Part shown: positions 20,503-29,005 of the stretch, piece after piece
Layout of the letters: every line of letters begins with the position of its first letter
How positions within the stretch are numbered: position 1 is the first letter of the stretch
DNA from: an uncultured Ignavibacterium sp.
Lineage (GTDB): Bacteria; Bacteroidota; Ignavibacteria; Ignavibacteriales; Ignavibacteriaceae
Reading direction: 5' to 3'
DNA: 41,703 nt
Assembly: GCA_937125135.1 (NCBI GenBank)
Contig: CAKZLD010000123.1
Location: 1 to 41,703 of the forward strand
The notes under the pieces: model-generated
Told to the model about the DNA's origin: nothing
Database searches by the model: none
The model's input: the letters and a program-made list of their open reading frames with translations, nothing else
Translations under genes and position numbers: made by a program

Positions 20503-21341
20503 ATAAAAATAAATTTATGTTTCATCCAAACCATAAAAGCAAGATAAAATTTCTCAAAATTGTTAACTCTGATGTTTTTGTTTAAGACATCATAGTTGTT
20601 ATCAATAATCTTTTTGAGAAGCTTGTAGTAAACACATTGCATAGCACTTGCAGGGAACATATTTGCTCTGTCCTCATCTGAAAGAAACGAAGAAGCTTTT
20701 TTGAAAAAAGATTCTGCTCGCTCAACTTGATATTTAACCAGAGAGATGAAGTTATCATTATACTTTTTATTAAACAGATCTTCTTCTGAATAAGAGAACA
20801 TTCTCATTTCATCAAGAGGAATGTATATTCTATTACTTTCCAAATCTTTTTTGATATCACGGAGAATGTTAGTTAGTTGAAGAGCGATACCAAGATTTAC
20901 AGCAAAATTTTTTGTATTTGAATTTTTATATCCAAAAATTTCAATACTAATTAACCCCACAGTTGAAGCAACTCTGTAACAATATTCTTTAAGAGCTTCA
21001 AAATTTTCATATCTTGAAATATTTATGTCCATTTCCATTCCCTTAATCAAGTCATAAAATGGTTCATGAGGAATTTTAAATTCCGATATTACTTTGGAAA
21101 GACTTAATAATAATTGATCACTACTTTTACCAATTAGGGATTTATCAAATTCTTCTTTCCAAAGATTTAAATTATTCAACTTTATTTCATTGGAATTTTC
21201 ATTATCCACAATATCATCAGTCTTTCTACAAAAAGCATAAATCACATTCATAGCATCACGTTTAGCTTTTGGCAATAGATTAAAAGCATAATAAAAACTA
21301 CTTTTACTACGTTTGGAGATTTCCTTAGCTGATTCTGGCAT
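20499..21341 (-). CDS. hpnD: Squalene/phytoene synthase family protein, probable presqualene diphosphate synthase HpnD
   Basis: A 280-residue trans-prenyltransferase of the expected length. Both Mg-binding aspartate-rich motifs are present: DDIVD at 42-46 and the second in QLTNILRDIKKD (155-166), along with YCYRVASTVGL (120-130), the pattern typical of HpnC/HpnD/CrtB. It should condense two farnesyl (or geranylgeranyl) diphosphates head to head. Pairing with HpnE argues for squalene. Only one synthase is present, whereas the HpnCDE route uses two paralogues, so the HpnC partner must be elsewhere or the product differs. First gene of its unit. Confidence 0.85.
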   Translation of the reverse strand: MPESAKEISKRSKSSFYYAFNLLPKAKRDAMNVIYAFCRKTDDIVDNENSNEIKLNNLNLWKEEFDKSLIGKSSDQLLLSLSKVISEFKIPHEPFYDLIKGMEMDINISRYENFEALKEYCYRVASTVGLISIEIFGYKNSNTKNFAVNLGIALQLTNILRDIKKDLESNRIYIPLDEMRMFSYSEEDLFNKKYNDNFISLVKYQVERAESFFKKASSFLSDEDRANMFPASAMQCVYYKLLKKIIDNNYDVLNKNIRVNNFEKFYLAFMVWMKHKFIFI

Positions 21342-21666
21342 CTGAAAATTTTTTATGAAAATATTAAAGTTGAAAAAGTGTTATCAATACTCTTCAAATA
21401 TTATTGATTTAACCACTAATACAAAATTTATTTATAGACAATTTATTTTATTATTTCGTTTATGGCGAAAAGCTACAACTCGAGCTAATATTTGAAGGCT
21501 AGAAAATTATGACAACCTAAGTTGGATATTTGGAATCTGAAATAAAACCTCTTTATTAAGGTTCTCATTTAATTAACAAAATAAAAATCGGGAAAACCTT
21601 CTGAAAAACCAGTAAAATTTTCCCGAGCAAAATTATTTTATCAAATGTTTTTAATTAAAGTAAAAA
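21342..21666. other. Intergenic region between hpnD and the tyrosine kinase gene
   Basis: These 325 bases hold no convincing gene: the longest ATG frame is a few codons. The right end carries the terminator at 21585-21626. A weaker hairpin (AACCT/AGGTT) lies near 21547-21563. The rest is AT-rich and should contain the hpnD promoter, but no element stands out. Confidence 0.6.
21579..21626 (-). terminator. Rho-independent terminator of the polysaccharide unit
   Basis: A perfect 9-base stem TCGGGAAAA/TTTTCCCGA (21588-21596 and 21618-21626), 21-base loop with a small inner CTG/CAG pairing, then TTTTTATTTTG on the minus strand. It lies about 40 bases after the kinase stop. Confidence 0.85.
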
Positions 21667-23913
21667 CTAAACTGAAACATTTGATTTCTCCTTCTTCCCT
21701 TGTGTAGATTTATTGGAAGAATAATAATAGTAATAGTATTTGTAGTACGAACCATATCCATTCGTTGATTCAAATCTATTTAGAATAACTCCTGCAAATC
21801 TTCCTTTAATTGAATCTAAAGTTTTTATGGATTCTTCTAAAAGATCAAGTCTTGTTTGGTTCACAGAAGCAACAAGTAGAGTAATATCACAGAATTGAGA
21901 GATAACTCCAGCATCTGAAACAGCAATAATTGGAGGAGAATCAATCATGATAAAATCATACATGGTCTTTAATTGTTCAATAAATTCTTTTAATTGAACA
22001 GAGGAAATTACTTCTGCTGGATTAGGAATAATTGTACCAGCAGAAATAAAGTCCACGCCCTTAAATTCCGTCCTCTGTATAATTTCTTCCATCGAAGCGA
22101 GATTAAATAGATAATCTGTAACACCTTTACTTTTTTCTAAATTTAGTGATTTATGAAGTCGGGGTTTTCTTAAATCTAAGTCAACAGCACAAACTCGCTC
22201 CCCAGCTAAACCATAAGTTACGGCTAAGTTTGAGCATATAAAGGTTTTTCCATCTTTTGGTGTTGGACTTGTAATAAGTATTGTTTTTATAGGTGTCTGA
22301 GAAATTTTAGAATATTGTAGCTTCATTTTTGTACTCAAGAATGATTCTGTAGGAACAGAATCTGGATTTGAGTTGACTATAATTTCATGGTCTGTATCAA
22401 AAGTCTCAATAAAATCTTCAGCTTTGGGAATCCATGAAATTACATTAGCACCACGATTTCTGACATCCTCAGGCGTCCTTATTGTAACATCAAAGTATTT
22501 TCTAATAAAAATGTATCCCGCGGACAATCCTATTCCCATTACAAATCCAATGACAATAATTAAAGTTCTATTTGGTTTTGATGGTAAAACTGGTTCCCTT
22601 GCCTCATCAATAATTACTACATTAGAAGGTACAGATTGCTCAGAAATCATTGCTTCTTGATACTTTTCCTCCAATAACGTGAAAAGTTTTTCATTACCCA
22701 ATCTTTCTCTTTCTAACCTTGCATACTCGATGGACTGAACGGGTAATTTGTTAAACTTTGCTTCATAATTTCGTACTGCTTTCTTTAATTCATTAGCTTT
22801 TGCCAAAGAAGATTTTATTTCGAGATCAAGTTTTAATACATCCATTGATAACTGTCTGATGTCGTCGGGAGTATAGGCGACCAAACCTGATTCGAGAGTT
22901 CCCATTTGTTCATCAAGTTTTGCTTTCAAATCTTTAATCGTTCTATTATAATTCTGAACAGATAAATCATTACTTGGATTTGAAAGACCCAAAGAAGAAA
23001 CTACTAATTCTTTTTGAACTTCAAGTTTTGCAATTTGTTCTTGAAGAGCTTTTATATATGGTTCAGCTGATAATTTTTCAATGTATTTGGCAACGTCATT
23101 GTCTTTTTGTTGTAATCTGGCTTTGAATTCCAATAAAGCTTGTTGTTTAGAGTTTGCGTCAATTTCTGCAGCATTCATCTGCGCTTCTAATTGTGAGATT
23201 TGTTCTACAAGAGTGCGAGCTTGTTCATCAAGAACTACTACATTATTTTTTTGTTGAAATTCACTGACAGCAGTTTCTGATTCTTTTAATTTGAAAGCTT
23301 TATCTTGTCTTTGCTTCTCTAAAAAGTCCTTTGCAAGAGTGTATCTCTCACGGTTAACTTTAAGATTATAAACATAATAAGCATTTATATAAGAGTTGAC
23401 GATTAAAGCGGCTTCATAAGGTGAGGGAGAATCTGCTTTAAAGACAATTATATCTAATCCTCTTTTTTGCTCAATATCAATATTTTTTTGTAATCTTTTT
23501 ACCAAATTTTCAAATCTTGCCAATCCCGAATCCGGTTTTTCTCTATCTTTTAGTAATATATTAAAAAGTGAATGTTTATTATTGGTTATAAATGTGTCAA
23601 CAATTGATTTGGCTGCAATTTCTGCAATAGCACGACTTTTTAACACTTCAATTTCATTAGCGATAAATCTATCACTGCCAAATTCTTGAAACTGTTCAAA
23701 TAAAGGACCTGATAAAGGGCTTGATTTGGGAATTGAAACCTTTATTGACCCATTAGCAGTATAAATATTGACAGATAAGTATGAGTAAACTAAAGCAGTT
23801 ATTACTGATACCAAAAAAATTGCAATTACAGAAAACTTTTTCTGATAAAATATAATTATATAGTCTCTCAGCTCGTTTTGTTTGATTTCTTGAGTTGAAC
23901 CATTGTTGCTCAT
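21667..23913 (-). CDS. Exopolysaccharide co-polymerase / BY-type tyrosine autokinase (Wzc-like)
   Basis: A 748-residue fusion. Residues 10-110 are a Wzz-type chain-length domain with a first membrane helix (28-47); 190-430 is a coiled-coil periplasmic region; a GNVR-type segment and the proline-rich second membrane helix (about 440-470) follow. The cytoplasmic kinase has Walker A SPTPKDGKT (549-557), Walker A' VDLDLRKP (577-584) and Walker B IMIDSPP (655-661). The tail carries nine tyrosines in twelve residues (720-731), the autophosphorylation cluster. Such kinases cycle between phosphorylated and unphosphorylated rings to control export and length of capsular or exopolysaccharide. No cognate phosphatase, flippase, polymerase or glycosyltransferase is in the window. 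Preceded by the SLBB gene (14-base gap) and followed by a strong terminator. Confidence 0.95.
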   Translation of the reverse strand: MSNNGSTQEIKQNELRDYIIIFYQKKFSVIAIFLVSVITALVYSYLSVNIYTANGSIKVSIPKSSPLSGPLFEQFQEFGSDRFIANEIEVLKSRAIAEIAAKSIVDTFITNNKHSLFNILLKDREKPDSGLARFENLVKRLQKNIDIEQKRGLDIIVFKADSPSPYEAALIVNSYINAYYVYNLKVNRERYTLAKDFLEKQRQDKAFKLKESETAVSEFQQKNNVVVLDEQARTLVEQISQLEAQMNAAEIDANSKQQALLEFKARLQQKDNDVAKYIEKLSAEPYIKALQEQIAKLEVQKELVVSSLGLSNPSNDLSVQNYNRTIKDLKAKLDEQMGTLESGLVAYTPDDIRQLSMDVLKLDLEIKSSLAKANELKKAVRNYEAKFNKLPVQSIEYARLERERLGNEKLFTLLEEKYQEAMISEQSVPSNVVIIDEAREPVLPSKPNRTLIIVIGFVMGIGLSAGYIFIRKYFDVTIRTPEDVRNRGANVISWIPKAEDFIETFDTDHEIIVNSNPDSVPTESFLSTKMKLQYSKISQTPIKTILITSPTPKDGKTFICSNLAVTYGLAGERVCAVDLDLRKPRLHKSLNLEKSKGVTDYLFNLASMEEIIQRTEFKGVDFISAGTIIPNPAEVISSVQLKEFIEQLKTMYDFIMIDSPPIIAVSDAGVISQFCDITLLVASVNQTRLDLLEESIKTLDSIKGRFAGVILNRFESTNGYGSYYKYYYYYYSSNKSTQGKKEKSNVSV

Positions 23914-23927
23914 TATAACCTCTAAAA

Positions 23928-24440
23928 TTATTTGGCTATGTTTAAAACTAAAATTGCTAAAGATATCAAAACAGAAGTGATTGAAGCATAAATTGACACA
24001 TAATCGCGGAAATATAACTTCGGCTCTCCGGGAATAATTATTATATCTCCAGGTAAAAGAATTGGGACATCCATAGCTTTTATTGAAGGATTTTCGCTAT
24101 TTACAAGTTCATCGTAATTTAATTTGTTTACAGAATTGGTTTGCTGAGTCGAGCCCCTGTATAATCTGATGTCATCCAGAAATGCATCAGGAGTCGGACC
24201 TCCCGCATAAGAAATTAAATCTAAAACTCTTGAATTTTCAGGAACATAATATTTGCCAGGATATCTTACATATCCCCAGATGTTGACCATTATATTCACA
24301 TATCTCGGATCACTATAATCGAAAAAGCCCCCTTGGCTATTGTAACGACCTTCTGATGATGCACCGATTCGAATATCCTGAGAATATAATAATGTCGTTA
24401 AAAATAAAATATTAAAAAAAAGAATTCTTAGAAAGTTCAT
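23928..24440 (-). CDS. Short SLBB-domain polysaccharide export protein
   Basis: A 170-residue protein with a signal peptide (residues 3-20), one SLBB (soluble ligand-binding beta-grasp) unit at about 50-96 (VNIWGYVRYPGKY, AGGPTPDAFLDDI), an ILLPGDIIIIPG segment at 127-138 and a C-terminal membrane helix (148-168). The SLBB family includes Wza-type outer-membrane export proteins, but the classical poly_export (PES) domain that normally precedes SLBB is missing. With the Wzc-like kinase immediately downstream, it likely forms the periplasmic part of a polysaccharide exporter or an adaptor to it. AAAGGG precedes the ATG. Confidence 0.82.
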   Translation of the reverse strand: MNFLRILFFNILFLTTLLYSQDIRIGASSEGRYNSQGGFFDYSDPRYVNIMVNIWGYVRYPGKYYVPENSRVLDLISYAGGPTPDAFLDDIRLYRGSTQQTNSVNKLNYDELVNSENPSIKAMDVPILLPGDIIIIPGEPKLYFRDYVSIYASITSVLISLAILVLNIAK

Positions 24441-24464
24441 ATTTCCCTTTAATTTTAATGAATC

Positions 24465-24716
24465 TTAATTTGTATAATTTTTCAATATGTAAGTAACCAA
24501 ATAATAAACTAAAAAAAGTAAGATTACTGACTTTAACAAGCCAACAAAGCTTAACTTTATTCTTAAATTTCTTTTGACAATACCACGCCATCCACAACTC
24601 ATACATCTGTAGATGTGAAAAATTTTGGTAAAGTTTAATATGCTTTCAAATAAATTTTTGGCTCGAGATCTTCTTAAACTACCAACTGAGTTACAATTTG
24701 GACAAGGTTTATACAT
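24465..24716 (-). CDS. Small zinc-ribbon membrane protein of unknown function
   Basis: An 83-residue protein beginning MYKPCPNC. Two CxxC pairs (Cys5/Cys8 and Cys38/Cys41) flank a basic LRRSRAK segment, and a single hydrophobic helix spans about 56-78. The pattern CPxC..RSR..E...YRCxxCGWR resembles a family of short uncharacterised proteins I recall from polysaccharide and sortase-like loci in several phyla. The strand and 24-base gap place it in the same unit as the SLBB and kinase genes. A second overlapping frame (24412-24606) has no such motifs and is taken as a shadow. The function is unknown; no Shine-Dalgarno is evident. Confidence 0.7.
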   Translation of the reverse strand: MYKPCPNCNSVGSLRRSRAKNLFESILNFTKIFHIYRCMSCGWRGIVKRNLRIKLSFVGLLKSVILLFLVYYLVTYILKNYTN

Positions 24717-24760
24717 AAAAAATTTAATCTAATTTTGAGATTCAAATATATAAATAATGT

Positions 24761-25357
24761 TTAATCTAATAAAAAATAATTTATATCTTCAATTACTTCT
24801 TCTACATTTATCACACTTCCAGTATAATTTTTTCTTATATATCCTTCTTGATCTATTAAAGTCAATCTGTCAGTATGAGTGATGTAGTAACTTAAATTTC
24901 CAGAACTATCATAGGATGAATCCGTTTTAACAGCTTTAATCCCAAATTTAAGCATTACTTCTCTTGTATCAGTTTCACTTCCTGAAAGATATATCCATTT
25001 TGCTAAATCATAACCTCTAACTTGTGCATAATCTTTAAGAACAGATGGTGTATCTCTCTCTGGATCGAAAGAAATCACTACAAATTTTACATTCTCTCTT
25101 ACCTCGTCTCTAAGTTTTTCATAGACCAATTGCATATTATGTGTGGTCATAGGACAAATATCAGGACAATGAGTATAAATCATCGCAAACAAAGTTATTT
25201 TATCTTTAATTATTTCAGGGAAACTTACTTGAATACTATCCTGATTCAAGAATTTATTTTGAGTCCTTTTAATATCCTGTTTTAATGGAAAATGTTCATA
25301 ACAAGAATGACTAGTAAGCCCCAAAATTCCTATTAGAAAAATCAAAAACTTTCTCAT
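24761..25357 (-). CDS. SCO1/SenC family thioredoxin-fold protein
   Basis: A 198-residue protein with an N-terminal hydrophobic segment ending LTSHSC (possible lipoprotein, Cys19, but the lipobox is atypical). The SCO copper motif is intact: Cys64 and Cys68 in YTHCPDICPM, with the third ligand His161 in YITHTD. SFDPERDTP is also characteristic. SCO proteins deliver copper to the CuA site of cytochrome c oxidase or act as thiol-redox proteins. No oxidase genes are adjacent. It diverges from the decarboxylase gene across a 101-base gap and stands 44 bases before the zinc-ribbon gene, so it may or may not share a transcript with the polysaccharide unit. Confidence 0.92.
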   Translation of the reverse strand: MRKFLIFLIGILGLTSHSCYEHFPLKQDIKRTQNKFLNQDSIQVSFPEIIKDKITLFAMIYTHCPDICPMTTHNMQLVYEKLRDEVRENVKFVVISFDPERDTPSVLKDYAQVRGYDLAKWIYLSGSETDTREVMLKFGIKAVKTDSSYDSSGNLSYYITHTDRLTLIDQEGYIRKNYTGSVINVEEVIEDINYFLLD

Positions 25358-25411
25358 CTATTACAATTCAAAGTAAGAATTATTATTATATACTTAAAAA
25401 TAAAGATAATT

Positions 25412-25439
25412 TTGAAAATAAAGTTATATGATTTATAAT
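25412..25439 (+). promoter_or_regulatory. Sigma-70-like promoter of the decarboxylase gene
   Basis: TTGAAA (25412-25417), a 16-base spacer, then TATAAT (25434-25439). The expected start of transcription is only about 13 bases before the ATG at 25459, leaving room for the AAAAGG ribosome site. The match is good, but the background is very AT-rich. Confidence 0.45.
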
Positions 25440-25458
25440 TTTTGAAAAGGCAGTTCTT

Positions 25459-26892
25459 ATGGACTATCAAGAGTTTTCCGAAAATCAGAAGATAATATCT
25501 GATTGGATATTAAATTATTTTAAGAAAATTGAAGAAATTCCGGTTTTATCTGATGTTAAACCAGGTGAGATTAAAAAATTGTTAAATAAACAACCTCCTC
25601 AAAAAGGGAAAACTATTCCAGAATTATTATCGGAATTTGACAATTTTTTATTCAAAGGAATAACTCACTGGAATCATCCTGGATTTATGGCATATTTTAA
25701 TTCGACTTCTTGTGAAGCAGGAATATTATCTGAATTTCTAATTTCTGCCCTTAACCTCAATGGTATGATTTGGAAGACTTCTCCTGTGGTAACTGAACTT
25801 GAAGAAAGTATGATGAATTGGTTTAAAGAAATGATTGGATTGGATGATCAATTTTGGGGAATTATTTATGACACGGCTTCGATCAGTACTTTCCATGCTT
25901 TAGCATCTGCAAGAGAACAACTAAACTTAGAAATCAGAGAAAAGGGAGTTTCTGGAAGAACTGATTTACCTAAATTATCAATTTTTTGTTCCGAAAACGC
26001 ACATTCTTCTGTGGAAAAATCTGCAATTGCTCTTGGAATTGGACAGGAAAATGTTCGGAAAATAATTGCAAATGAGAATTTCGAAATGGACCTTAATGAA
26101 CTTAGAGTTAAAATAGAAGATGATATCAAAAATGGAATAAAACCAATATGTGTTATTGCAACAGTAGGAACAACCTCGTTTGCAAGCATTGATCCAGTAA
26201 AAGAAATTGCTTCTCTCTGTAAACAATTTAATATTTGGCTTCATGTTGATGCTGCTTATGCGGGAGTTGCAGCGGTTCTTCCTGAAATGAAATGGATATC
26301 AGATGGTTGGGAAGATGCAGATTCAATAGTCATAAACCCACATAAATGGATGTTTACTCCGATGGATTGTAGCATCTTTCTAACAAAGAAGAAAAATATT
26401 CTCAAAAATGCCTTCTCTCTTATTCCTGAATACTTAAGAACTCAACAAGATGATGAGGTTGATAATCTGATGGATTATGGTCTTCAGCTTGGAAGAAGAT
26501 TCAGAGCTTTGAAATTATGGTTTATCATAAGTAACCTTGGAGTATCTGGTATTCAGGAAAAAATCAGAAATCACATTACTTGGGCAAAGGAATTTGCTGA
26601 CTGGATTACAAATCACAAATATCTGAAGCTTGTTGCTCCGGTTCATTTTTCAACAGTGTGTTTTCAGTTCATTACAGATTCAAATTCATCAATCGAAGAA
26701 ATAAACTCTAATAATCAAAAACTTCTTGATTTGATAAATTCTTCAGGCAAAATTTTTATCTCTCACACGAAAGTCAAAAATCAAATTGTTCTAAGATTAA
26801 CAATCGGAAGTTACTGGCAGGAAAAAAGACATATCGAAGTTGCTAAGAACGTAATTGAAAATTCAATTATCGGATTATTAAAAAAAGATTAG
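25459..26892 (+). CDS. PLP-dependent group II amino acid decarboxylase (aromatic-L-amino-acid type)
   Basis: A 477-residue enzyme of the length and style of aromatic-L-amino-acid decarboxylases. Visible residues are HWNHPGFMAYF (70-80), which lines the substrate site, His182 in ENAHSSVEKS stacking on the cofactor, Asp264 in HVDAAYAG contacting the pyridine nitrogen, and the Schiff-base Lys296 in NPHKW. The reaction would be decarboxylation of Trp, Tyr, Phe or DOPA to the amine; the actual substrate cannot be read from sequence. The start has an AAAAGG ribosome site. A short gap leads to osmC on the same strand. Confidence 0.92.
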   Translation: MDYQEFSENQKIISDWILNYFKKIEEIPVLSDVKPGEIKKLLNKQPPQKGKTIPELLSEFDNFLFKGITHWNHPGFMAYFNSTSCEAGILSEFLISALNLNGMIWKTSPVVTELEESMMNWFKEMIGLDDQFWGIIYDTASISTFHALASAREQLNLEIREKGVSGRTDLPKLSIFCSENAHSSVEKSAIALGIGQENVRKIIANENFEMDLNELRVKIEDDIKNGIKPICVIATVGTTSFASIDPVKEIASLCKQFNIWLHVDAAYAGVAAVLPEMKWISDGWEDADSIVINPHKWMFTPMDCSIFLTKKKNILKNAFSLIPEYLRTQQDDEVDNLMDYGLQLGRRFRALKLWFIISNLGVSGIQEKIRNHITWAKEFADWITNHKYLKLVAPVHFSTVCFQFITDSNSSIEEINSNNQKLLDLINSSGKIFISHTKVKNQIVLRLTIGSYWQEKRHIEVAKNVIENSIIGLLKKD

Positions 26893-26957
26893 AGATATTC
26901 TGTAACCTTTGTTTTAGAATTTCATCTTACTTCAACAAAAAGAAAAAAGGACATTTT

Positions 26958-27380
26958 ATGGCAGAGAAAAAAGCATACTTAAAGCAAGTAAGTGGAATCA
27001 CATTTATTGGTAAAACTGATTCAAACCATTGGATTACATTGGATGGACCTGAAAATTTTGGAGGCAGTAATGCCGGAATTAGACCAAAGGAGCTTCTGTT
27101 ACTCGCATTAGCAGGATGTACTGCAAGTGATGTGGTTACAATTCTGGAAAAGAAAAAAGTAAAGTTGAATAATTTTGAAATTAATATTACTGCTCAGATG
27201 CAGGAAGAACATCCACAAGTATATACGGAAATTAACCTTGAATATGTTTTCTATGGAAGTAACATTTCTCACGAGGCTGTTGAAAGAGCAATAGAGCTTT
27301 CACAAACTAAATACTGCAGTGTTACTGCTATGCTGCAAAAAGCAATTAACATCAAGCATTCTTATAAAATTATCGAATAA
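26958..27380 (+). CDS. OsmC/Ohr family peroxidase-like protein
   Basis: A 140-residue OsmC-fold protein. The two family cysteines are present, Cys54 in LAGCTASDVV and Cys120 in TKYCSVTAML, within the usual RPKELLLLALAGCTA and ISxxAVERAIELSQTKYCSV contexts. Members reduce organic hydroperoxides, although some in this YhfA-like branch have no proven activity. AAAAAAGGA precedes the ATG. It follows the decarboxylase by 65 bases on the same strand and may have its own promoter. Confidence 0.9.
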   Translation: MAEKKAYLKQVSGITFIGKTDSNHWITLDGPENFGGSNAGIRPKELLLLALAGCTASDVVTILEKKKVKLNNFEINITAQMQEEHPQVYTEINLEYVFYGSNISHEAVERAIELSQTKYCSVTAMLQKAINIKHSYKIIE

Positions 27381-27412
27381 AATTAAAGAGACTTGCTTTA
27401 GTAGCAGGTCTC
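27381..27412 (-). terminator. Hairpin terminator between convergent osmC and VOC genes
   Basis: GAGACTTGCT (27388-27397) pairs with AGCAGGTCTC (27403-27412), ten pairs with one G-T wobble and a 5-base loop. On the minus strand it is followed by TTTAATTTTAT, so it best serves the VOC gene; it can also hold up transcription from osmC. Confidence 0.75.
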
Positions 27413-27460
27413 GATGATTAGAGAAATAAAATCTTTTCAAACTTTAATAGGAATGTTCAT

Positions 27461-27811
27461 TCAACCTTTCTGATACAGTCCTATTGTGTTTCCATCTAAA
27501 TCTGTAAAAAGGGCATAAAAACCCATTGCAGGAATTGTGGTTTTATTCCTCTTTACTGCTCCATTGTTTTCTTTTACTTTTTCTAAGATTGAGTTTATAT
27601 CAGGAATATTAACGTGAAAAACCGGCGTATCTCCTGTATTTACATTTTCAACTAATCTCAATCCAACCATAATACCTTTATGATTATTAAAAAGCAGATA
27701 TCCATTTCCAAATGGTTTAAAGTCCCAACCAAGAACTTTATTATAGAATTGTCTAGCTTTTTCTAAATCTGTTGTAGGAATTTCGATGTGTCCAATTAAT
27801 GTTTCTGCCAT
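27461..27811 (-). CDS. VOC superfamily (glyoxalase/bleomycin resistance-like) protein
   Basis: A 116-residue single-domain protein with paired beta-alpha-beta-beta-beta modules: GHIEIPTTDLEKARQFYNKVLGW at the start, FHVNIPDINSILEKVKENNG in the middle, and TDLDGNTIGLYQ at the end. His8 and Glu10 and the late Asp/Gly region are in the usual metal-site positions, but the small VOC family covers lyases, dioxygenases and binding proteins, so no reaction is assigned. It follows the M23 peptidase by 12 bases and ends before a hairpin terminator. Confidence 0.87.
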   Translation of the reverse strand: MAETLIGHIEIPTTDLEKARQFYNKVLGWDFKPFGNGYLLFNNHKGIMVGLRLVENVNTGDTPVFHVNIPDINSILEKVKENNGAVKRNKTTIPAMGFYALFTDLDGNTIGLYQKG

Positions 27812-27823
27812 TTTTAAACCTCA

Positions 27824-28909
27824 TTATTTGATTAAAGTCATTCTGTTATTTTTGATAAAAGTTTTGCCTGTATTTGTTGTCGCATTTAACTGATAAATAT
27901 ATACTCCTGAAGATAAATTATAAGCATCAAAGAATTGATGATGCTCTCCTGCTGATTTCTGCTCTTCAACAATAGTAGTAATTTCTTTTCCTAAAATATC
28001 AAATACTTTTAGTTGAACAAATGCTTCTTCAGGAAGTTTATAGGAAATCACTGTTGTATTATTAAATGGATTTGGATAATTCTGTGATAGAACAAAATCG
28101 CTTGGCAACTCAATATCAGGATAAACTCCGACTGATGCATCAGCATTCACTACTTGTCCTGCTCCAACAGTTACTGTTCTTAAATAAGCACCACTTAGTG
28201 AACGAATTGTGTAAGTCCCCGGCTTAACATCACCTATCGCATAGTTTTCATTATAGGTTTCATCACTTCCAATGTAGGGATCATTAAAATTATAAGTTAG
28301 TGCATAACTAAAAGTTGTATAAGGTGGACGAGGTTTGGGATCTGGGAAAATATCCACTCTGGTACTATTTGCCGCACCGGGAACTCTGCCGTAAATAGCT
28401 CCCATTCCACTTATTGCACACCAAAGTTCCGGATTTTTTGTTCTTCTACTTGTTGATTGTGGATAGTCCAAACGAATTTCAAAATGAAGATGAGGACCAG
28501 TTGAACGACCAGTGTTCCCCGAAATTGCAATTGGTTGACCTGTGAGAATTAAGTCATTTACATTGACTAAAGGTTTTTGTAGATGCATATAATAGATATA
28601 AATCCAACGTCCCTGCCACTGACTTTTGATGGTAATATAATTACCTGCTCCATCCGGCTCATAACCACCTATTGTATCATTAGGATTGTAACCGACGAAA
28701 TGAACCATCCCAGCCGATGCTGATTTAACTGTATCCCAACGCATTAAAATATCTATTCCTCGATGTGCATTTTGTGGATCTTGATATCGAGGTTCACCAA
28801 ATAAATAACTGCCATTAGTTTCAACATTATCTTTTGCTGGCCGATTTAACCTGAAGGTTTGTGCTTGAATAGATGTTAAAATTATTAAAAGAAATATTAT
28901 TGTTCTCAT
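27824..28909 (-). CDS. Secreted M23 (LytM-type) peptidase with type IX sorting domain
   Basis: A 361-residue protein: signal peptide (1-16), an M23 peptidase domain (about 45-150), a small beta domain (about 200-255) and a C-terminal type IX sorting domain (about 265-361). The zinc site is visible as His49 and Asp53 (HRGID), His109 (YMHL) and the HxH pair His140/His142 in GPHLHFEI. The sorting domain opens with LSQNYPNPFNNTT, contains VFDILGKEI and SSGVYIYQL and ends MTLIK. M23 enzymes cut peptidoglycan cross-links or glycine-rich peptides; with this tail the enzyme should be sent through SprA to the cell surface or outside, so the target may be other cells' walls. Confidence 0.93.
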   Translation of the reverse strand: MRTIIFLLIILTSIQAQTFRLNRPAKDNVETNGSYLFGEPRYQDPQNAHRGIDILMRWDTVKSASAGMVHFVGYNPNDTIGGYEPDGAGNYITIKSQWQGRWIYIYYMHLQKPLVNVNDLILTGQPIAISGNTGRSTGPHLHFEIRLDYPQSTSRRTKNPELWCAISGMGAIYGRVPGAANSTRVDIFPDPKPRPPYTTFSYALTYNFNDPYIGSDETYNENYAIGDVKPGTYTIRSLSGAYLRTVTVGAGQVVNADASVGVYPDIELPSDFVLSQNYPNPFNNTTVISYKLPEEAFVQLKVFDILGKEITTIVEEQKSAGEHHQFFDAYNLSSGVYIYQLNATTNTGKTFIKNNRMTLIK

Positions 28910-29005
28910 TTTCTAATTTTTATGAATCTCAAACTAAGATATAAATCAATCATCATAATTATCAAGAAAATTCTTACTTACTAAGATTTAACATAAGATT
29001 TGTGA

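Noticed and set aside
24412-24606. 64-residue minus-strand frame overlapping the zinc-ribbon gene
   Set aside because: The alternative frame carries two CxxC pairs and a membrane helix and is the better gene; this one overlaps it and the start of the SLBB gene.
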